From: Adiantum capillus-veneris
Taxonomy: Eukaryota; Streptophyta; Polypodiopsida; Polypodiales; Pteridaceae
DNA length: 64,000 nucleotides
Direction of reading: 5' to 3'
NCBI GenBank assembly: GCA_014529385.2
Contig: CM043959.1
Span: forward strand, 61,455,753 to 61,519,752
Shown here: piece by piece, positions 1-10,087 of the stretch
Position numbering within the stretch: position 1 is the stretch's first letter
Layout of the letters: each line of letters begins with the position of its first letter
Translations under genes and position numbers: made by a program
Notes under the pieces: model-generated
Database searches by the model: none
Seen by the model: the letters and a program-made list of their open reading frames with translations, nothing else
What the model was told of the DNA's origin: nothing

Positions 1-2
1 AT

Positions 3-407
3 GAAGTACTTGACGTAATCAAGGGCCACTATTGTGGTCCAATGCGCAACAACCCTGTTGAGGAGTTCAACCCAACTCTTGATGTGGAAAAGGGAAACTT
101 TGTACTTGTGCAACCTTGTGATGAAAATTACCCAGTTTGGTTAGGAGTGGCAACAATAGATTATGATCAGAACAATGTCTCAGCAACCTACCTTCAAGTG
201 AATATACAATATTGGGCACCAATTTCAAAGAAGAAGAATGCAAGTGATGTGGAGGTTTACAAGGATTGTTGGAGCAAGTATTGGAGAGACAACATCAATG
301 ATCCTCAATGCTGGGAAGACACTAGCTACATCATTTGGGCATGGAAGCCCAAGGGTGGACGAATTCCTGAGAAAATCAAGATTCCAAAGGCAATAATCCT
401 TAATTAA
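3..407 (+). CDS. C-terminal part of an unrecognised protein, open at the left edge
   Basis: The frame is open from base 3, so the first ATG (42) is probably internal and the real start lies outside the window. About 134 residues are visible, ending at a TAA. The segment is rich in Trp and Tyr (VWLGVATIDY, QYWAPI, CWSKYW, IIWAWKPK) and ends in a basic, proline-containing tail. I do not recognise a family with confidence. It could be the last exon of a transposon-encoded or domesticated protein, because only retroelement debris follows it. No signal peptide or membrane segment is visible. The frame has no stop over 400 bases in AT-rich DNA, which supports coding. Confidence 0.4.
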   Translation, partial: EVLDVIKGHYCGPMRNNPVEEFNPTLDVEKGNFVLVQPCDENYPVWLGVATIDYDQNNVSATYLQVNIQYWAPISKKKNASDVEVYKDCWSKYWRDNINDPQCWEDTSYIIWAWKPKGGRIPEKIKIPKAIILN

Positions 408-723
408 GGCCAAATTGAAGAGAGTCAGTTTAAACTTGATGAACATGAGGCACTATCAAATGTCAATGAAACGAAGAGGATTGATTGCTTAGCGTTGGCC
501 TTTCACCTTTGTAATCTTCTAGCAATGGTTCAAATTAGTCTGCCCATAGCTAAGGTCATTATCAACATTGATATTGGCATCCCACCTTTGTAATCTTCAA
601 GAAATCTTATTCAATATGAATGGTGTTTGTTTCAATTTAGTCACTCAAGTTTTTCTTGCAGCTTACATTTTAATTGTTTTATCAAATGAAGCATGTGTTG
701 GAAGAAAATTATGTTCTGGGTGC

Positions 724-771
<48 letters not shown>

Positions 772-1011
772 TTGTAAACTATCATGTGCAAAAACACTCT
801 AGTGTATAATAGGGTTGTTGAAAACGGACCATATTGGATCTTGGAGACTCATAAGCATCCATTAAAAAATTGTAGCACGGTTTTTATATATGCAACAAAC
901 TAGTACAATGCAACCTTAACTCAAGCCCATGAGACACAAATAATCGTCCCAAATTTGTGAAGTTTTCCCTATTTTCCTAAATATGTGTTGTAGAGATCTT
1001 TTGTTGGCACT
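408..1011. repeat. Non-coding stretch with a long (GT)n tract
   Basis: No coding frame is supported here. A GT microsatellite of about 20 units runs from about 728 to 769. The rest is AT-rich unique-looking sequence. Confidence 0.7.
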
Positions 1012-1170
1012 TTCTTTGATGAAAGTATTGTCTTCTCCAAGGATGAGGCAGAACATAGAGAACATCTGCTACAGGTCTTTCAGGCATTGCGGGATCACAA
1101 GTTAGTGATTAATGCAAAGAAGAGTGAATTTTTCTTATCAGAGATACAATTTTTGGAACACATCATCTCA
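1012..1170 (+). pseudogene. Ty3-type reverse transcriptase scrap
   Basis: Translation from 1012 gives a recognisable piece of Ty3 RT just after the catalytic site: FFDESIVFSKDEAEHREHLL, then KKSEFFLSEI and a final HIIS. It matches, with changes, the same part of the chromovirus RT encoded on the minus strand near 41.1-41.2 kb (FFDDI ... KKSEFFLQEI ... GHIIS). The usual DD pair reads DE here. Homology stops abruptly at both ends, so this is a fragment left by recombination or truncation and not a gene. Confidence 0.75.
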
Positions 1171-1327
1171 GTTACGGTTGCACTTATTCGACCAAATAAT
1201 GCAATTTATACCGAATAAATCATCATTATTTGTGTATTCTCGTATAATATGTGGTATTTTTGAATAATTTCTATTCTTTTGATCGATAGCGTATCGATCA
1301 ATAGTCTCAATCGAAACTATATTGATC

Positions 1328-1361
1328 GACACTATATCGCTTTTGATGCCGATATAGTGTC
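1328..1361. repeat. Hairpin-forming inverted repeat
   Basis: GACACTATATCG at 1328-1339 is exactly reverse-complemented at 1350-1361, leaving a 10-base loop. Flanking CGAT-rich sequence (1280-1385) adds further imperfect pairing. It could be a MITE remnant or the stem of a small fold-back; no target duplication was found. Confidence 0.55.
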
Positions 1362-1431
1362 AAAAGACTATCGATCGATACAGTAGTCCATTAAAAATAA
1401 ATTCTTCATTCTTTGATATGTTTTTGATCGA

Positions 1432-1433
1432 GA

Positions 1434-1507
<74 letters not shown>
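1432..1507. repeat. (CT)n microsatellite
   Basis: Almost uninterrupted CT dinucleotides. The same class of tract recurs inside the LTRs at about 30.8, 45.5 and 55.1 kb, so this may be the trace of an LTR. Confidence 0.95.
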
Positions 1508-1509
<2 letters not shown>

Positions 1510-1679
1510 CGACACTGACAACTCCTACATTTTCTCGAACAAATCTTGTAGTGTGCGTACCCAATTTTGTGGCACAACAGCTACACCTCGATTTCTATGA
1601 TCTTCTTCGTGCATAGCCTCCCTTGGACTCTGCCATTGAACATGGGCCATCATTTCGTAGCCCGACACACCCTAATCTA

Positions 1680-2188
1680 TCTTCTTTTTTATATTTCTTC
1701 TCTTTGATCATGCAATCTCTAACGCACCATTGTAATTATCTGGACTCTCGAAATCAACCTTTTGTCTCACCTTAGGGTGCAGACACGCCATGAATTTGTC
1801 TAGCTTAAAGTAGTCTCCATTAGCCAATTGCATGGCTGTCGCTAATTCTTCCCAACACTCTTCAAAATGACCCAAAAACAAATTAAACTCTTTACTTACA
1901 TCTTGCTTAAGCGCCTTCAGCTTCGCATCTATCTCGGCAGCTGGGGACGCCTCCTTGCAAAATTCGTGAAGAAACCTCGCTCGTAGAGCCAGTCATGCTT
2001 GCCTCGGCTCACCTTACAAATCTTCATACCATACTTTATCTTTTCCATGCATCACCAAAGGGAACATCTGCATTTTGCTATCCTCGTTTGGCATACGCAA
2101 TGATAGCATATACAGCTCAAAAACCCGACATCCACTCGTCAGGGCCTTCTTCACCTTTGAAAATCAATCCATAGCTTCTTGCTGCCAT
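1680..2188 (-). pseudogene. Degenerate Ty3 gag (capsid region)
   Basis: Read on the minus strand from an ATG at 2188, this gives MAARSYG followed by GEEGPDEWMSGF. After a frame change near 2118 it gives ELYMLSLRMPNEDSKMQMF and KVWYEDL. Lower down it reads KEFNLFLGHFEECWEELATA, then FKLDKFMACLHPKVRQKV and DNYNGALEIA. The order matches the retrotransposon gag capsid fold: a low-complexity start, a Trp-Tyr motif, then the L.P.VR..V and ALEIA motifs. At least one frameshift and several stops make it dead. A primer-binding-like site lies just upstream on the same strand (2244-2261), so the gag begins within about 60 bases of the primer site. Confidence 0.65.
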
Positions 2189-2243
2189 GACTTCCAACGT
2201 AAAAAAATCCTTCTTTTTTATCAACTAGGAGCAATCAGTGTGC

Positions 2244-2261
2244 TGCTCCGTGGGGGCACCA
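2244..2261 (-). other. Primer-binding-like site of a minus-strand LTR element
   Basis: The minus strand reads TGGTGCCCCCACGGAGCA. It differs at one position from the first 15 bases of the primer site of the Tat-type element at 45817 (TGGTGCCCCCACTGAGGA). A TG pair, the expected LTR edge, begins 5 bases further on at 2267. The tRNA is not assigned. Confidence 0.55.
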
Positions 2262-2266
2262 GAAGA

Positions 2267-3396
2267 TGGAGGGGGGGAATGGGGGAACACGCCCGGCACA
2301 AACACAAAGACCTCTCTATAGCTCAGGGTATCCAAAGCACCCCTATCCTCTCGGAAAACACCTTCAACAAACACACTTCACCCTAGCAGACCACCGCTTG
2401 CTAAATTTCCACTTCTCACACAATCCACAAGTCCAAAACACAAAGCACACCTACTACCATGATCTATCTCCACCCTTACACACACACATAGCCACTCAAT
2501 CTCACTCTCTCACACAAAACACCATCGGTCTAGGGGGGCACACACATCCACACTATTGGCCGGCACCAAAGGGGAACATGAAAGAAGGAGAAAGAGAAGG
2601 GAGGAAGTGGAAACAACAACAAGACGGGGAAACAGTGGCTTGATTGCACTTCAAAAGGCATATACAAAGGCTTTTACTGCCATCTCCATGGCCATTTTCA
2701 AGAAAAATTTACAAAGGGGTTAGCTTGTCAGAGAACTCAACTTTGCAGGCTCCAAAGGGCCCTCCAAAAAAGTAGGCAAAAAAAAATCCTTTTTGGGCCA
2801 TCTTCCCCCGGCTCCCATATCCTGCTCGATGGTCGAAAGCTTGAGCAGCCAAGCCATGCCAAATCTTCACCAAGTCTTTCCCAAATTGTGGAAACCTCAT
2901 CATATTCAAACTCCTGTGAGCTCGCTATCCGAGGCCACCAAAAAATCAAGAAAATTACCTGCATTATCCTCCCTAGCACCTGCTGCCAATTTCAACTTGT
3001 CGTAACCTGCTGACCATGAACCTGATTGATGAGCTGTCAGTTTGTGCTAGCTCCACATAATGCACACTATCAATGAGAACCTTGTCAAGGCCAAAAAGAT
3101 GCGAGATGGAGCATTCCCTGATACAGGAAAGTGGGCTCAGACCTAGCCCCCAAAATATCTTCAATTGATCATAATTTGCTATCCAGAGCTCCGATTCGCA
3201 ATCCGGGAAGATAGACATGCTCCATAATTTGAGCTCTACACATGTATCTGCTGAAACATGCTTGGGTATGTCCCCAGCTACCCTACCCTTTGGGGATCTG
3301 CAACACCTTCTAGCTTTCGAGCTTCGTCCTAAGATGACAAATCTTGCTACGCGAGTTCTCGTTGTGCTGACGTCCGTCGCGGCATATCCGCCAACA
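2267..3396. mobile_element. LTR-like sequence between two divergent elements
   Basis: On its left side this block abuts the primer site of a minus-strand element. On its right side it ends in CCAACA directly before a tRNA-Asp-type primer site on the plus strand. It therefore probably holds the LTR of the left element and the LTR end of the right one, back to back. I could not place the junction between them, and found no second copy of either LTR in the window. No coding frame here looks real. Confidence 0.4.
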
Positions 3397-3397
3397 T

Positions 3398-3415
3398 TGG
3401 CACCGTTGTCAGGGA
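3398..3415 (+). other. Primer-binding site, tRNA-Asp type
   Basis: TGGCACCGTTGTCAGGGA begins one base after an LTR-like CA end. The form TGGCGCCGTTGYCGGGGA is well known as the primer site of plant Ty3 elements of the Athila kind and is complementary to the 3' end of tRNA-Asp. Two positions differ here. Confidence 0.7.
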
Positions 3416-3720
3416 CGAAAACCCTAGGTAGGTGACTGAGACTAGTCCTTGAGGATAGGGATTCTCTAGCTTAATAGAGTCTCGTTTTATATTCAAATAG
3501 GATCAGAGGGTGGAGGACTCTCTAGGTCTTAGAGGGAGTCTAGGGAGCGTGTGTCTGGCCTAGATCCTTCGATTTAGGTAGACTTCGATAGTTTTTAGGC
3601 CTTAGTTGAGTTGATAAGTAGGAGTTGGAGTGGTAGAGGCTGTGAAAGGAGAGCTTGAGAGTCCAGAGAGGCCAAGAAGCAATCGAAACACCAATATCAC
3701 CATTTCACGTGATGAGTAGG

Positions 3721-3850
3721 AGTAGGGTAAGTAGGACATCATGATTCATGATCTAGAGCACTTCATGCATGCTATACTTGCATGAAGTAGGGTAAGTAGG
3801 ACATCATGATTCATGATCTAGAGCACTTCATGCATGTTATACTTGCTGTT
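3721..3850 (+). repeat. 65-bp tandem duplication
   Basis: The block beginning AGTAGGGTAAGTAGG at 3721 is repeated at 3786 with only one or two changes. Each copy carries the self-complementary stretch ATCATGATTCATGAT. Confidence 0.85.
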
Positions 3851-3991
3851 AGGTTCATCACAAGGTTGTAAAAGACGCAAAAGAGTGTTTGAAAGCTGAA
3901 CTAAAGTTCAAAAGTTGCTGAGAGTGTTTCTGAGAGAGCTACAAAGCATCAGGAGCATTTTTGTCAGGAAAAAAATAAACTTTAAGCGAGC

Positions 3992-4857
3992 AGACATCCT
4001 ACGCGTAGAATGTCTACATGCTGATCTAGTGGGAATTTCGAAATTTTCAGTTGACCAGTGTGTTCGGAAGGTAGGTATTACCCTAATTTCACCTAGAAAG
4101 TGGAAATTTGACCATATCTTGACAGGATAAGGCCAAATAGACAGAAATTGCCAGTCATCCTACCAAAATTGTGCCAAGGCATTATTTTAGGACCAAAACC
4201 ATAGGGTGGTTGCATGCGCATGATCTTCATGATTTATTGAGTGCTTGAGAAGGGTTTCATCTCAATCGGGTGAGAAAATTGGGTTCTAAGCAGACTTTAG
4301 CATCTTTGACTGAAAAGGGCTAGAACAGCTAAAATCGGGGTCTTTTGAAATCCAAACCAAAATCTAAGCATAGCACTGGGTTGCTGACATCAACAGGAAG
4401 CTGTGGCTCAAGTCTGGGGTCAAACAGGCCAAAAAGACATCCTACGCGTAGGATGTGTTTTGTGTGATTCGGCAATCCAAACCCAGATTTGAGCATACAA
4501 AAGTGGTCAGCACCTTAAGGGGAGTCTGTGCTTTGCATTTGAAGCAATTTTGATCAGTTAGACATGCTACGCATAGAATGTCTAATGCATGAAATTGAAG
4601 CCAAAAACTGACTGTATGCATTTCAGCGTGGTGTATAGCCTGAGGCAAGCCTCCTAGTCAATTTTGGTCCAAATTGGAGTTGATTTGACTAGTCAGACCA
4701 ACATCACGCTGCTGGAACACGTTTCTGATCCATTGACCAGCTTATAGGTGTCCAAATAAAAAAATAAAAACAGATGTGGACTCGGCACATCAAGGGGAGT
4801 CTATAGTGCAAAAACCAAGCAAAACAGAGCAAGAGACATCCTACGCGTAGGATGTCT
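3992..4857 (+). repeat. Four dispersed copies of a 24-bp palindrome
   Basis: Each copy is AGACATCCTACG followed by its own reverse complement. Copies start at 3992 (one mismatch), 4435 (one mismatch at the end), 4560 (three changes, GC-core to GCAT) and 4834 (perfect). Spacings are 443, 125 and 274 bases. The last two are preceded by a shared AAGGGGAGTCT block about 45-50 bases upstream. Flanks between copies are much less alike than the palindromes themselves. Confidence 0.85.
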
Positions 4858-5265
4858 ACTGGGGCTTAGGGAAGTGAAAAACTAACTGAGGACATACAGT
4901 GATGTTCCAATTGACCTAAGAGTTCCAGAACTTCTTTCAGAAGTGAATTTGGACCTTGTTTGAACTTTTACCAGACCAAAGATGGAATTAAGGCTTTTCA
5001 GGTAAATTGAACAACATCCGAGGGAAGTACAGCTCCAGATTAGCAGACCTAATCAAGAACATCAAAAGTGTATAAAATACAGTAGGGGTTGAGGTTAACC
5101 CTCTAGTTATACCAATCATTACTAAAACCACCTCTAGCGGTTAAATGCTTTGATTCGATTGCCAAAATTAAACGCTTGTGTACAGGTATATTCAGCGGCA
5201 AAGCAAGAAGTTGTGCGGAAACTGATCCTTTGCCAGGTGAGTGGTTGGATTTGTGTTAAGTTGCA

Positions 5266-6341
5266 TTGCTAAAATTGATGAATTTAAGATCAGGAAGACA
5301 CATTTTTAGAGACCAAAAGGTGGCAGGAGATCAGGGTAGCTTAGTGTCCACCGAGGAGAGTGTAACTCAAGCAAGGCTAGATCTACTAGCACCGATTATT
5401 AAGGAGGGTAGTGATACTGACAGTTCATCCGATAAGTCCTTCATGATGGGTAGTCAACAGCCAAGAATTTTCCCCTATGAAGGACCAATGCCAAGGGGAA
5501 GCACCTCCCTCAATCCTTTGAACGATTCCAAGTTCACTATAATCTTCTTAGAGGGAACAAACTCGAGGGGAGCCCTAGTTTATTCTGACAATTGAGGACG
5601 CAAGTGTATTTGTATTGAAGAAAGACTTGCTCAGAGACTAGAAATAATTCGATTCTATGATGATGGAGATAGATTCCGAGATGAAAAGGGGAACCACTAT
5701 TTGATAGTTAGTAACCCTGAGGATTACAATAGATATGGAGATAACGTGGCAAAAGGAAAAATGGTTTCAGAAACTCAAGAACCACCTCCAAACATTGATC
5801 GACTTGGAGCGCTTTTTATGTATGATAAGAAAAAAATCAGGGTCTCTACTCATAATGAGAACGTGGGAATTTACAAGCATGAGAGCGAGGGAATAGTCTC
5901 TTACAATGCAAAGAACACTACCCAAACGAATTAAACAAAGACAAGGTTCTGTACTTATTCTCTTATGAAATTGCTATGGGAAAAGATATTGTTTTTGTGG
6001 ATAGGTACGGGCGAGAATACAAATGTATTCTCCCAGAGGAGGTAGAAAAGGCAATAGTTCCAGAAGTATCAACATATACCCCTGAAGACGTGCCAAGGGT
6101 TTCCTACACCTGTAGCAAATTGACAAATCCATTTTCAGAAGAGTACGACGCGACTTCACATTCTACCCAACAAGACATTCAACTACCAAAACCAACCAGC
6201 AACCCAACCATCATTGCATGCATGGCTTCAATAGAGTGCAACATTAGAACAAGACAGAAACCAGGATGGTTATCCAGCCTCACGAGGGCTAAGGGATTTA
6301 CAAGAACCACCACTCTATTCACGGTATCAAGCCAAGAGTAA
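5266..6341 (+). pseudogene. N-terminal gag region of the tRNA-Asp-type element, broken
   Basis: Starts at an ATG (5266) with MLKLMNLRSGRHIF. One frame runs 5266-5934 with a single TGA at 5593-5595; after a frame change near 5925 it continues to 6341. Two stretches resemble each other: the sequence around 5540-5640 (GALVYSDN, stop, GRKCICIEE) and the one around 5976-6050 (VFVDRYGREYKCILPEEVE). This suggests an internally repeated small domain. The minus-strand relic at 31935-32411 has a similar segment (MFIDFSGARYCKLKDE). The role of the N-terminal domain is not known to me; it precedes the capsid part as in other long plant gag proteins. The stop and frameshift make it non-functional. Confidence 0.5.
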
Positions 6342-6820
6342 GCCAAAAACTCAAGGGTCAATAGAGCCTGGAAGACCACCCATAGAGCGAGTTCGAAGAG
6401 ATGAACCATCTCTTGCAAAAACCGTTAGAAATTATGGCTTAGGAGCACCACTGGGAAAGGAACCCGCCCACTATAGAAGGCCAGAGGAGATATATAGACT
6501 CTGGCCGAGGAGATCCAATGATGAGATTTGTAGACCATCATAGAATTAGACCTTCTCAAGTGCAAAGATGGATAAACAAGAAATACACGGGAGACAGAGA
6601 TCCTAGGGATCATGTAGCAGCCTTTGTGTGTGTAATTAGATCCAAAGAGGTGTTAGACTTCCCTACCCAATTTGTAGGATTTGGACTAACCCTAGAGGAG
6701 GATGCAGCCACTTGGTTTGACTCTATGGAGCGTAGAGACTTTGAGTCTATGAAGGAGGTATTTGACGAGTTTATTGAGGAATTCTCACAAAGGGGGATAG
6801 CTCATAATACAGTCTCATAA
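6342..6820 (+). pseudogene. Gag capsid domain (Retrotrans_gag type)
   Basis: From 6518 one frame gives a capsid-like segment: INKKYTGDRDPRDHVAAF, then DAATWFDSMERRDFESM and FDEFIEEFSQRGI. These fit the conserved core of plant retrotransposon gag, namely an F.G-D..D...Y-like start, an A..W(F/Y) motif and a final F...F helix. The frame upstream (6342-6510: proline-, arginine- and glutamate-rich) joins it only after a frame change near 6505. It ends at a TAA (6818-6820), followed by a short ATCCATAA duplication. Confidence 0.65.
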
Positions 6821-6861
6821 ATCCATAAATCCATAAAGCCAAACACAACGAAGGGGAGTCT

Positions 6862-8107
6862 GTGCGAAAGGTAGCCCTACGACTAAAAAGATATGTTAAG
6901 TTCTGCCCTGTGGAAGAACTGCCAACTCAGTCCAGACTTATGCTTATATTTATCCAAGGAATGAGAAATGCAGATCTCCAGAAAGACTTATATATGAAGA
7001 GGAGCATGACGTTAAACGAGTTAACTAAGGAGTCTCTTTACCTTGTAGACAATTGTGCGATCTACAAAGAGGGTGAATTCAAGGATCTTGACGACGATTC
7101 ATCCTTACAACAAAGTGAAAGCAATTCTGCTAAGACAACATGGAAAGGAGAAGTAGCTGTAAGCCAGGAGCAGCTTGTAGAGGAAGTGCTAAAAAAGATT
7201 AACCTGTACGCCAAACCTCAGGCTAAATAGCCCAAGTGTTGTGCTATTGAACAAAAATGGACAATCCATGGGATGGAGGAATGTTACTATAACAAGGGGT
7301 ATGTGAGAGAACGACCTTATGATCCCGAGGCTCAGGTAGCATCTCCTCAACTTCCACCGATGCCTCGGTATCAAGCAGGAAACCTACCAGGACATGTAGG
7401 TGTAGAAAGACCACAACTAGTGTTGGGGCAACAACCACCCCTACCAGGATTACGACCAGTCGTCGGCATAAGATACATACGAACAGTAACCGAACCAAAA
7501 GAGAAGGCTTTGGTGCCTATGCATGCATAATATGAAGATCCCAATGGATATGATGCAAATCGTGCCTATTATCCACTGGAAGAACCCTCAACGCCAGAAC
7601 CATGGAGCATGATAGGAACTGCAAGACCACCAACAGCTGCAGAGGCAGCAGGAGAAGGAAGATATATCTTGGATGAACGAACATTGTTGTTCATAGCCAA
7701 CGGAGGCATGGGAGGGCAGAGACATGCATACCAACAAAGAGGAATTCAAGGAACACCTCAACAACCTAAGGGACCCTGCTACAAGTGTGGTGGAGACCAT
7801 TGGCTAAGAGACCGTTCTCATGATGAAATCATTAGAGTCAATGCATATTGCAGCGAGTGTGGAATTACTCATTTTATTCGTGAATGCCCTAAGAACCCGA
7901 GCAAACGAGAAAAAACTACCTTGAACATGCTAGAAGTAGTGCCTTCCAGTGGAGGGTTAGAAAACGAGACAGTAATACCTATTCAGGCAGTGACACGAGC
8001 CCAAGCTCAAAGAATGACGAACGAACCCATAATTGAAGAGCCAAAAACCGATGCCCCAAGTTCAGAAGTGAAGAATCATACAAGCACTTGGAAAGCTAGA
8101 AAGGCAC
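6862..8107 (+). pseudogene. Gag C-terminal half with two zinc knuckles, cut by a nested element
   Basis: A single reading frame runs from 6862 to 8107 with two stops (TAG 7228-7230, TAA 7528-7530). First comes the end of the capsid helical region (RLMLIFIQGMRN), then a proline-rich linker. Two knuckles follow: CYKCGGDHWLRDRSH (last Cys lost) near 7780 and CSECGITHFIREC near 7850, spaced as CX2CX3-4HX4C. These bind nucleic acid in functional gag. The frame stops at 8107 because the LTR of a nested element begins at 8108. The same frame resumes after that element at 11638, once a single copy of the 5-bp target duplication is counted. Confidence 0.7.
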
Positions 8108-9595
8108 TGATGCATGGTTTTTAGGACCCCTTCTGAAGATGCAATAAAGGCACAGTGAGTTGTTGGGGAGATGAGGATACTCTAGTCCAAGGGATCTCGA
8201 AAGAGAAGAAAAATCTACTTCACAAGCACCAAAGAGTAAAAAGTGCCATGGACAGAAGATACGTGGGAACGAGCTCTTATGCATGCCTACAACCTATATC
8301 TTACAGAATAGCCCATTCTAGGTGTGAATTTCTAGTGAAATTTACACAAGGATGTTCGTGTGGACTCACAGCACAGCATACTCCGTTTTCACTTTTTTAC
8401 CGACAGTAAATATTTTTTACCTACAGTAAATATTTTTCACCTTCATGGTAAATACAAATCACTTTTTACCTACAGTAACTTTTTTTATCCATGGTAAATA
8501 TTTTTTACTGCACCGTAAGTATTTGGTAGGTAACAGTTCACTGTTACTAGAAGCAGTGATTGGGCATCAACAATGCAGTTACAGGAGGAGAAAAGGGGAA
8601 AATCTTATGGTAAAGGTGAGTCAACAGGGATAAATACTTTTGAGTTGAAAAGAGATCGACATACTGATTTTTTCAAAGAACACATGTCAAAAGAAGCCAT
8701 GGTTGATGATTTTTTGAGAATTTGATATTCAGGAGGACCCAGCTGACATGTGCAGAACCTCCAGTTTCAACAGCCACCTTACCTGCTCTTAAATGCTGGT
8801 CAAGGCCTTATCCCCATGTGTCACAATCAGAAAAATCAGCATTTACCCTCCCCTCTCACATCACTCTAGAGAATATCTTGATGGTGACATATCAGGTGAC
8901 CTCAATCTGTTGACCACCCTAAGCAAAAAGTAACCCCAATCAGCGGATTTAAGCATGTTTATCCCTAATCCTAAACCCTCTCAAAAACCTATATAAGGAG
9001 GCCTTCTCTCACTCAAAACCAACACTTCACCCACTTCACCAAGCAATGAAGCTATGACGACATTGCTCACAACGAGGAGCTATGGATGGAGCTCTACTCT
9101 CTCTCCCTCTCTCTCTCTCCCTCTAGTATGCTACATTACTAGCCCTAAAACCTAAATAAGGAGTCTTCTCTCATGCTCCATGGCCACCATCCTCGCCATC
9201 ATTCTCTAAGGTATTGATGTGTTGCTATTAGGATCATACCTACTTGCTAGGTTGATTGTTTTTGACAAGGGATTATGCCATCCTTGGCTTGCTTCTCTAT
9301 ATCCTTGTTATGTATGATCAGATGCCGTTGTATTGTTAAGCTGATGTCTTGTGTATATATATGCTACATAAGGTCCCTAAGCTTCGTTTCTATGTGTTTT
9401 GCGATATGTTTTGATGCCATCATAATGCCAGAAGTCTCACTTGCATATGTGCACTATGTGTGAGGTCCCTAAACCTCTTAATTTAGGGTGGTGCCCCCTT
9501 TGTTTTGTTCTTTGCTTGTTTGCATGAGGCGTGGTTTGTGGAGTGTGCACGAGTATAGAGGCCACCCGATTGCACTCCTCTTTTTCCCGCTATAA
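8108..9595 (+). repeat. 5' LTR of the nested non-autonomous element
   Basis: It is a near copy of 10088-11632. It contains an AT-rich block of short repeats (TTTTTACCTACAGTAAATA-like, 8390-8520), a TATATAAGG box (8990-8998) about 110 bases before a CT-rich stretch, and a GGTCCCTAA motif twice. It is shorter than the other copy because of indels in the AT repeats, a C-rich insertion and the CT tract. Confidence 0.9.
8990..8998 (+). promoter_or_regulatory. TATA box of the nested element's LTR
   Basis: TATATAAGG lies in the second half of the LTR in both copies (also 11013-11020), the normal place for the U3/R boundary of a plant LTR. Confidence 0.6.
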
Positions 9596-9598
9596 TTT

Positions 9599-9616
9599 TG
9601 GTACCCCCCTAGATGG
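9599..9616 (+). other. Primer-binding-like site of the nested element
   Basis: TGGTACCCCCCTAGATGG starts 3 bases after the LTR end. It resembles TGGTGCCCCCACTGAGGA of the Tat-type element (45817). The tRNA is not assigned. Confidence 0.6.
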
Positions 9617-10071
9617 TAAGATACATCAGACCCCGGTAAATGGTTGGCGATTCAAGGCCTACCAATGTCGTCTTTCACAGCCATATGCTAGTGAAATCAA
9701 TGCTAAGGATGGTTCAGAGGAGAGCTCATCATATTCGAGCTCCAACTAAGGTAACAATCATGTACATAGTCGTTTCAAAAAAAAAAAAAAGAGAAGACAA
9801 AAAAAAAGGAAAAAAAGAGAAGAAAAAAAAAAAAGAGAATGCTACCAGCGAAAGCGGATATTGACAATGGATGGGGTATGGCTTTCAAGGGTCTAGGAGA
9901 CCAGTTGTTAGTCATGGATGGATACAATTATTCATCGCAAAGGACTAAACAGGGTGCATTAGCCAAGAAAGCAGTAACATGGCAAATTCAATTGGTACCA
10001 GGTAGGTAAGTATTCAAGAGAACCCTATTGTAGCACAACCTACAGCTAGAGGCATCAAATACCTCTAGCTT
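9617..10071 (+). other. Internal, essentially non-coding region of the nested element
   Basis: It holds an A/G-rich tract (9778-9838) and no convincing frame. A perfect 9-bp stem with a 9-base loop (10044-10052 pairing with 10062-10070) sits immediately before the polypurine tract. Confidence 0.65.
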
Positions 10072-10082
10072 AAGGGGGAGGG
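10072..10082 (+). other. Polypurine tract of the nested element
   Basis: AAGGGGGAGGG lies just upstream of the 3' LTR. The string GGGGGAGGGCTA here is identical to that before the Tat-type 3' LTR at 52692. Confidence 0.8.
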
Positions 10083-10087
10083 CTATA

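Larger units (their letters stand above)
3416..5265 (+). other. Long untranslated leader of the plus-strand tRNA-Asp-type element
   Basis: About 1.85 kb separates the primer site from the first gag-like frame. It has no plausible coding frame. It contains a 65-bp tandem duplication (3721-3850) and repeated 24-bp palindromes (3992-4857), listed separately. Long leaders before gag are known in plant Ty3 elements. Confidence 0.55.

Noticed and set aside
568-777. Open frame ending in a run of Val-Cys
   Set aside because: The end is only the GT microsatellite read in frame; no other support.
1418-1600. Open frames across the CT tract, both strands (Ser-Leu and Arg-Glu runs)
   Set aside because: Dinucleotide repeats are open in every frame by chance.
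2266-2643. 125-codon open frame rich in His, Thr and Pro
   Set aside because: Lies in LTR-like sequence; composition follows CA-rich simple sequence; no motif.
8155-8409. 84-codon frame present in both copies of the 1.5-kb repeat (also 10135-10389)
   Set aside because: Its conservation is explained by the two LTRs being copies of one sequence; no sign of coding beyond that.
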